Shown here piece after piece: positions 61,377 to 64,000 of a stretch of DNA of 64,000 nt. Made by a program: the position numbers and the translations under genes. Source of the stretch: Spectribacter acetivorans (lineage in GTDB: Bacteria; Pseudomonadota; Gammaproteobacteria; Nevskiales; Salinisphaeraceae); contig NZ_JAVRHY010000008.1 in assembly GCF_031846305.1 (NCBI RefSeq), positions 66,083 to 130,082 of the forward strand, given 5' to 3'. Each line of letters starts with the position of its first letter. Position 1 is the stretch's first letter. The notes beneath the pieces were generated by a model. It was given only the letters and a program-made list of their open reading frames with translations, was not told the DNA's origin and ran no database searches.

Positions 61377-62263
61377 GCCGCCACCGTGGATGACGTCAGC
61401 ATGGGAAAGCCGAGTGCTTCACGGCTGTCGTAATAGGCCTGGGCGACCTGGCGTGCCAGTGTGCGCACCCGCAGGATGTAGCCCTGCCGTTCGGTCACCG
61501 AGATCGCCCGCCGCGCGTCGAGCAGGTTGAAGGTGTGGGAGGTTTCGAGCATGCGCTCGTAGGCCGGCAGCGGCAGGTTGGCCTCGATCAGGTCGCTGCA
61601 TTCGCGTTCCAGCTGGTCGAAGCGGGTGAACAGCGCCGCGATATCGGCTTTCTCGAAGTTGTAGGTGGACTGTTCCACCTCGTTCTGGTGGTACACGTCG
61701 CCGTAGCTCACGCCGCCGGCGCGGCTCCAGGCCAGGTCATAGACGCTTTCCACCTCCTGCAGCACCATGGCGATCCGCTCCAGCCCGTAGGTGATCTCGC
61801 CGGATACCGGGCGGCAGTCCAGCCCGCCCACCTGCTGGAAATAGGTGAACTGGGTGATCTCCATGCCGTTGAGCCAGACCTCCCAGCCCAGGCCCCAGGC
61901 ACCCAGCGTGGGGGATTCCCAGTTGTCCTCGACGAAGCGGATGTCCTGGGTCAGCGGATCGATCCCCAGGGTGCGCAGGGATTCCAGATACTGCTCCTGG
62001 ATGTCGGCCGGGGACGGCTTGAGCAGGACCTGGAACTGATAGTAGTGCTGCAACCGATTGGGATTGTCGCCGTAGCGGCCGTCCGTGGGCCGACGCGAGG
62101 GCTGCACGTAGGCTGCGGACCAGGGTTCCGGCCCGATCGAGCGCAGGAAGGTGGCCGGATGGAATGTGCCGGCGCCCACCGGCATGTCCAGTGGTTGGAC
62201 CACCACGCAGCCCCGATCCGCCCAGAATCGCTGCAGGGTCAGGATCAGCTCCTGAAAATCCAT
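61373..62263 (-). CDS. glyQ: Glycine--tRNA ligase alpha subunit
   Basis: 296-aa catalytic class II subunit. TFQELILTLQRFW-type start (MDFQELILTLQRFWADRGC), PLDMPVGAGTFHPATFLR, YVQPSRRPTDGRYGDNPNRLQHYYQFQV and MEITQFTYFQQVGGL are the hallmark blocks of bacterial GlyQ. The ATG at 62263 opens the operon; the 281-bp region upstream is shared with divergent glnA. Confidence 0.96.
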   Translation of the reverse strand: MDFQELILTLQRFWADRGCVVVQPLDMPVGAGTFHPATFLRSIGPEPWSAAYVQPSRRPTDGRYGDNPNRLQHYYQFQVLLKPSPADIQEQYLESLRTLGIDPLTQDIRFVEDNWESPTLGAWGLGWEVWLNGMEITQFTYFQQVGGLDCRPVSGEITYGLERIAMVLQEVESVYDLAWSRAGGVSYGDVYHQNEVEQSTYNFEKADIAALFTRFDQLERECSDLIEANLPLPAYERMLETSHTFNLLDARRAISVTERQGYILRVRTLARQVAQAYYDSREALGFPMLTSSTVAA

Positions 62264-62343
62264 GGAAAAGCGCCCTTTTGCGTTGCATGCTCGCCAGCGG
62301 CGCAGTATACCGAACCGGGGCTACGGCCGGACAGGCGGTCGAT

Positions 62344-62389
62344 CGCACCATGTTTGTGCAAAACAATGGTATTTGATCTACTTTGGTGC
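62344..62389 (+). promoter_or_regulatory. NtrC-type activator sites upstream of glnA
   Basis: GCACC-N5-TGTGC at 62345-62359 matches the NtrC dyad GCACC-N5-GGTGC with one mismatch. A second half-site GGTGC lies at 62385-62389, with a poor left half, about 30 bp (three helical turns) further on. Relative to the predicted start site they fall near -127 and -97, close to the enhancer placement at E. coli glnA. Confidence 0.65.
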
Positions 62390-62452
62390 GAGTGTTCGTC
62401 GCTGGGGCCCGGTGATCGGGCGCAAGCACCTGAAAAACGGCGGTGTCAGCTG

Positions 62453-62467
62453 TGGCATGATAACTGC
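62453..62467 (+). promoter_or_regulatory. Sigma-54 promoter of glnA
   Basis: TGGCATGATAACTGC has GG at -24 (62454-62455) and GC at -12 (62466-62467) with exact spacing, and matches TGGCAC-N5-TTGC at all but two positions. It is 78 bp upstream of the glnA start, with NtrC-type sites above it. glnA is therefore likely induced by nitrogen limitation. Confidence 0.75.
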
Positions 62468-62544
62468 TTTGAAACGGTCCACCCGCGCCGGTCGCCAGGT
62501 CGGCGGCCGGGCGTCACGCAATGAACCCTTTGAGAGGAGGCATC

Positions 62545-63954
62545 ATGTCGGCTAGCGACGTACTGAATTTGATCAAGGAAAAGAACGCGAAGTTCGTGGA
62601 TCTTCGTTTCTGCGATACCCGCGGCAAGGAGCAGCACGTCACCCTGCCCGCCCACGCCATCGATGAAGAGGCGCTGGAAGAGGGCAAGATGTTCGACGGA
62701 TCCTCCATCGACGGCTGGAAGGGCATCAACGAATCCGACATGGTGCTGATGCCGGACACCACCACGGCCATCCTCGACCCGTTCTTCGAGGAACCCACCA
62801 TCATCGTGCGCTGCGACGTGCTCGAGCCCAACACCATGCAGGGCTACGAGCGTGATCCGCGCACCGTGGCCCGGCGCGCCGAGGCCTACCTCTCCTCGAC
62901 CGGCATTGCCGACACCGCCTTCTTCGGTCCGGAGAACGAATTCTTCATCTTCGATTCCGTGAACTGGCATGCCGAGATGCGTGGCGCCGGCTACAGCATC
63001 GATGACGAGGAAGCCTGCTGGAACTCCGAGCGCGCCTACGAAGGCGGCAACATGGGCCACCGCCCCGGGGTGAAGGGCGGCTACTTCCCGGTGCCCCCGG
63101 TCGACAGCGGCCAGGACATCCGTTCGGCCATGTGTCTGGCGATGGAGGAAATGGGTCTGGTCACCGAGGTGCATCACCACGAGGTGGGTACCGCCGGCCA
63201 GGGCGAGATCGGCGCCCGCTTCAACACGCTGGTGAAGAAGGCCGACGAAATGCTGGTCTACAAGTACTGCGTGCAGAACGTGGCGGCCGCCTTCGGCAAG
63301 ACCGCGACCTTCATGCCCAAGCCGCTGGTGGGCGACAACGGGTCCGGCATGCACGTGCATCAGTCGCTGTCCAAGGACGGCAAGAACATCTTCTCGGGTG
63401 ACGAGTACGGCGGCCTGTCCGATATCGCCCTCTACTACATCGGCGGCATCATCAAGCATGCCAAGGCCATCAACGCCTTCGCCAATGCCTCGACCAACAG
63501 CTACAAGCGTCTGGTCAAGGGCTTCGAGGCACCGGTGCTGCTGGCCTATTCGGCCCGCAACCGCTCGGCATCGATCCGCATTCCCTGGGTGGCCTCGCCG
63601 AAGGCGCGCCGCATCGAGGTGCGTTTCCCGGATTCCACCGCCAACCCCTATCTGGCCTTCTCGGCCATGATGATGGCGGGTCTCGACGGCATCCAGCACA
63701 AGATCCACCCGGGCGAAGCCATGGACAAGGATCTCTACGACCTGCCGCCGGAAGAGGAAAAGTCGATCCCGACCGTGGCCCAGTCGCTCAAGGAAGCGTT
63801 GGAAGCACTCGACGCCGATCGCGACTTCCTCAAGGCGGGCGACGTGTTCACCGACGATCTGATCGACGGCTACATCGAGCTGAAGAGCGAGGAGGTGCTG
63901 CGTCTGCACATGACCACCCACCCGGTCGAGTTCGATATGTACTACTCGCTGTAA
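62545..63954 (+). CDS. glnA: Glutamine synthetase, type I
   Basis: Makes glutamine from glutamate, ammonia and ATP. The 469-aa protein has MFDGSSIDGWKGINESDM, the catalytic FGPENEFFIFDSV, HHHEVGTAGQGEI, NGSGMHVHQSL and the adenylylation site Tyr398 in KDLYDLPPEE, so activity should be controlled by GlnE. ATG 62545 has GAGGAGG 6 nt upstream; an earlier in-frame ATG at 62521 lacks one. It is transcribed from the sigma-54 promoter at 62453. Confidence 0.97.
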   Translation: MSASDVLNLIKEKNAKFVDLRFCDTRGKEQHVTLPAHAIDEEALEEGKMFDGSSIDGWKGINESDMVLMPDTTTAILDPFFEEPTIIVRCDVLEPNTMQGYERDPRTVARRAEAYLSSTGIADTAFFGPENEFFIFDSVNWHAEMRGAGYSIDDEEACWNSERAYEGGNMGHRPGVKGGYFPVPPVDSGQDIRSAMCLAMEEMGLVTEVHHHEVGTAGQGEIGARFNTLVKKADEMLVYKYCVQNVAAAFGKTATFMPKPLVGDNGSGMHVHQSLSKDGKNIFSGDEYGGLSDIALYYIGGIIKHAKAINAFANASTNSYKRLVKGFEAPVLLAYSARNRSASIRIPWVASPKARRIEVRFPDSTANPYLAFSAMMMAGLDGIQHKIHPGEAMDKDLYDLPPEEEKSIPTVAQSLKEALEALDADRDFLKAGDVFTDDLIDGYIELKSEEVLRLHMTTHPVEFDMYYSL

Positions 63955-63982
63955 GCGAAGGCGATTTCCCATCGCCGGATCA

Positions 63983-64000
63983 GGGCGCCTTCGGGCGCCC
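63983..64000 (+). terminator. UUCG-capped terminator hairpin after glnA (cut by window end)
   Basis: GGGCGCC at 63983-63989 pairs with GGCGCCC at 63994-64000 around TTCG, a very stable tetraloop stem 28 bp past the glnA stop. Any T-run would lie beyond the window. A second small stem GGCGAT/ATCGCC precedes it. Confidence 0.7.

Noticed and set aside
1..64000. CRISPR arrays, insertion sequences, prophage, tRNA or rRNA genes
   Set aside because: No regularly spaced direct repeats, transposase or integrase motifs, cloverleaf sequences or rRNA blocks were seen on either strand.

Overview
This window is GC-rich gammaproteobacterial chromosome centred on the replication origin. The gene content fits a halophilic or halotolerant member of the Chromatiales (Ectothiorhodospiraceae-like): a glycine-betaine-from-glycine methyltransferase pair, a polA / engB / cytochrome c4 / dsbA neighbourhood, lptM-lysA, tamAB, a complete pyruvate dehydrogenase operon, and rpmH-rnpA-yidC-mnmE diverging from dnaA-dnaN-recF-gyrB. 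No transposase, phage gene, CRISPR array, rRNA or tRNA was seen. The genus is inferred from gene content only.

Layout. 1-4.3 kb: end of an outer-membrane barrel gene, then GSMT and SDMT (glycine to betaine), a cytosolic 5'-nucleotidase, an MtfA-like peptidase and a DUF4870 protein. 4.3-15.4 kb: type II NADH dehydrogenase (minus), then an overlapping plus-strand unit NRDE protein / S9 peptidase / tamA / tamB, followed by DedA and a carboxylesterase (minus). 15.6-21.9 kb: glutathione-dependent formaldehyde oxidation (frmA, frmB), lptM-lysA and polA. 21.9-22.4 kb: a non-coding interval with two tandem, structurally covarying small-RNA candidates, each with three hairpins capped by C-rich loops. 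22.4-32.5 kb: a 65-aa ORF, engB, cytochrome c4, dsbA, an L,D-transpeptidase/TPR pair, manC-algC, a GST, a TfoX-domain protein and a FadL-family porin.

32.6-39.9 kb is an acyl-CoA locus: a minus-strand operon (histidine phosphatase, acyl-CoA dehydrogenase, TetR, APH-like kinase, SDR, GST) diverges from an SDR and a saccharopine-dehydrogenase-like gene across a palindromic operator candidate. The kinase/dehydrogenase pairing resembles ACAD10/11 and the levulinate (Lva) pathway. 39.9-45.9 kb is aceE-aceF-lpd; E2 and E3 carry near-duplicate lipoyl modules. 46.0-48.5 kb is a tightly overlapping amidoligase / class I glutamine amidotransferase / glutaminyl cyclotransferase operon, a candidate uncharacterised pathway.

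48.7-58.7 kb is the origin region: mnmE, yidC, rnpA, rpmH (minus) and dnaA, dnaN, recF, gyrB (plus). DnaA boxes, an inverted repeat and an AT-rich, DnaA-trio-like stretch lie between dnaA and dnaN. Two perfect 16-bp parS palindromes lie inside recF. 58.7-64 kb holds glyQ-glyS-gmhB and glnA; glnA has a sigma-54 promoter with an NtrC-type site upstream. A dispersed element containing ACCGCAAAGG..CGCAAAG occurs three times, once forming the last codons of lysA.
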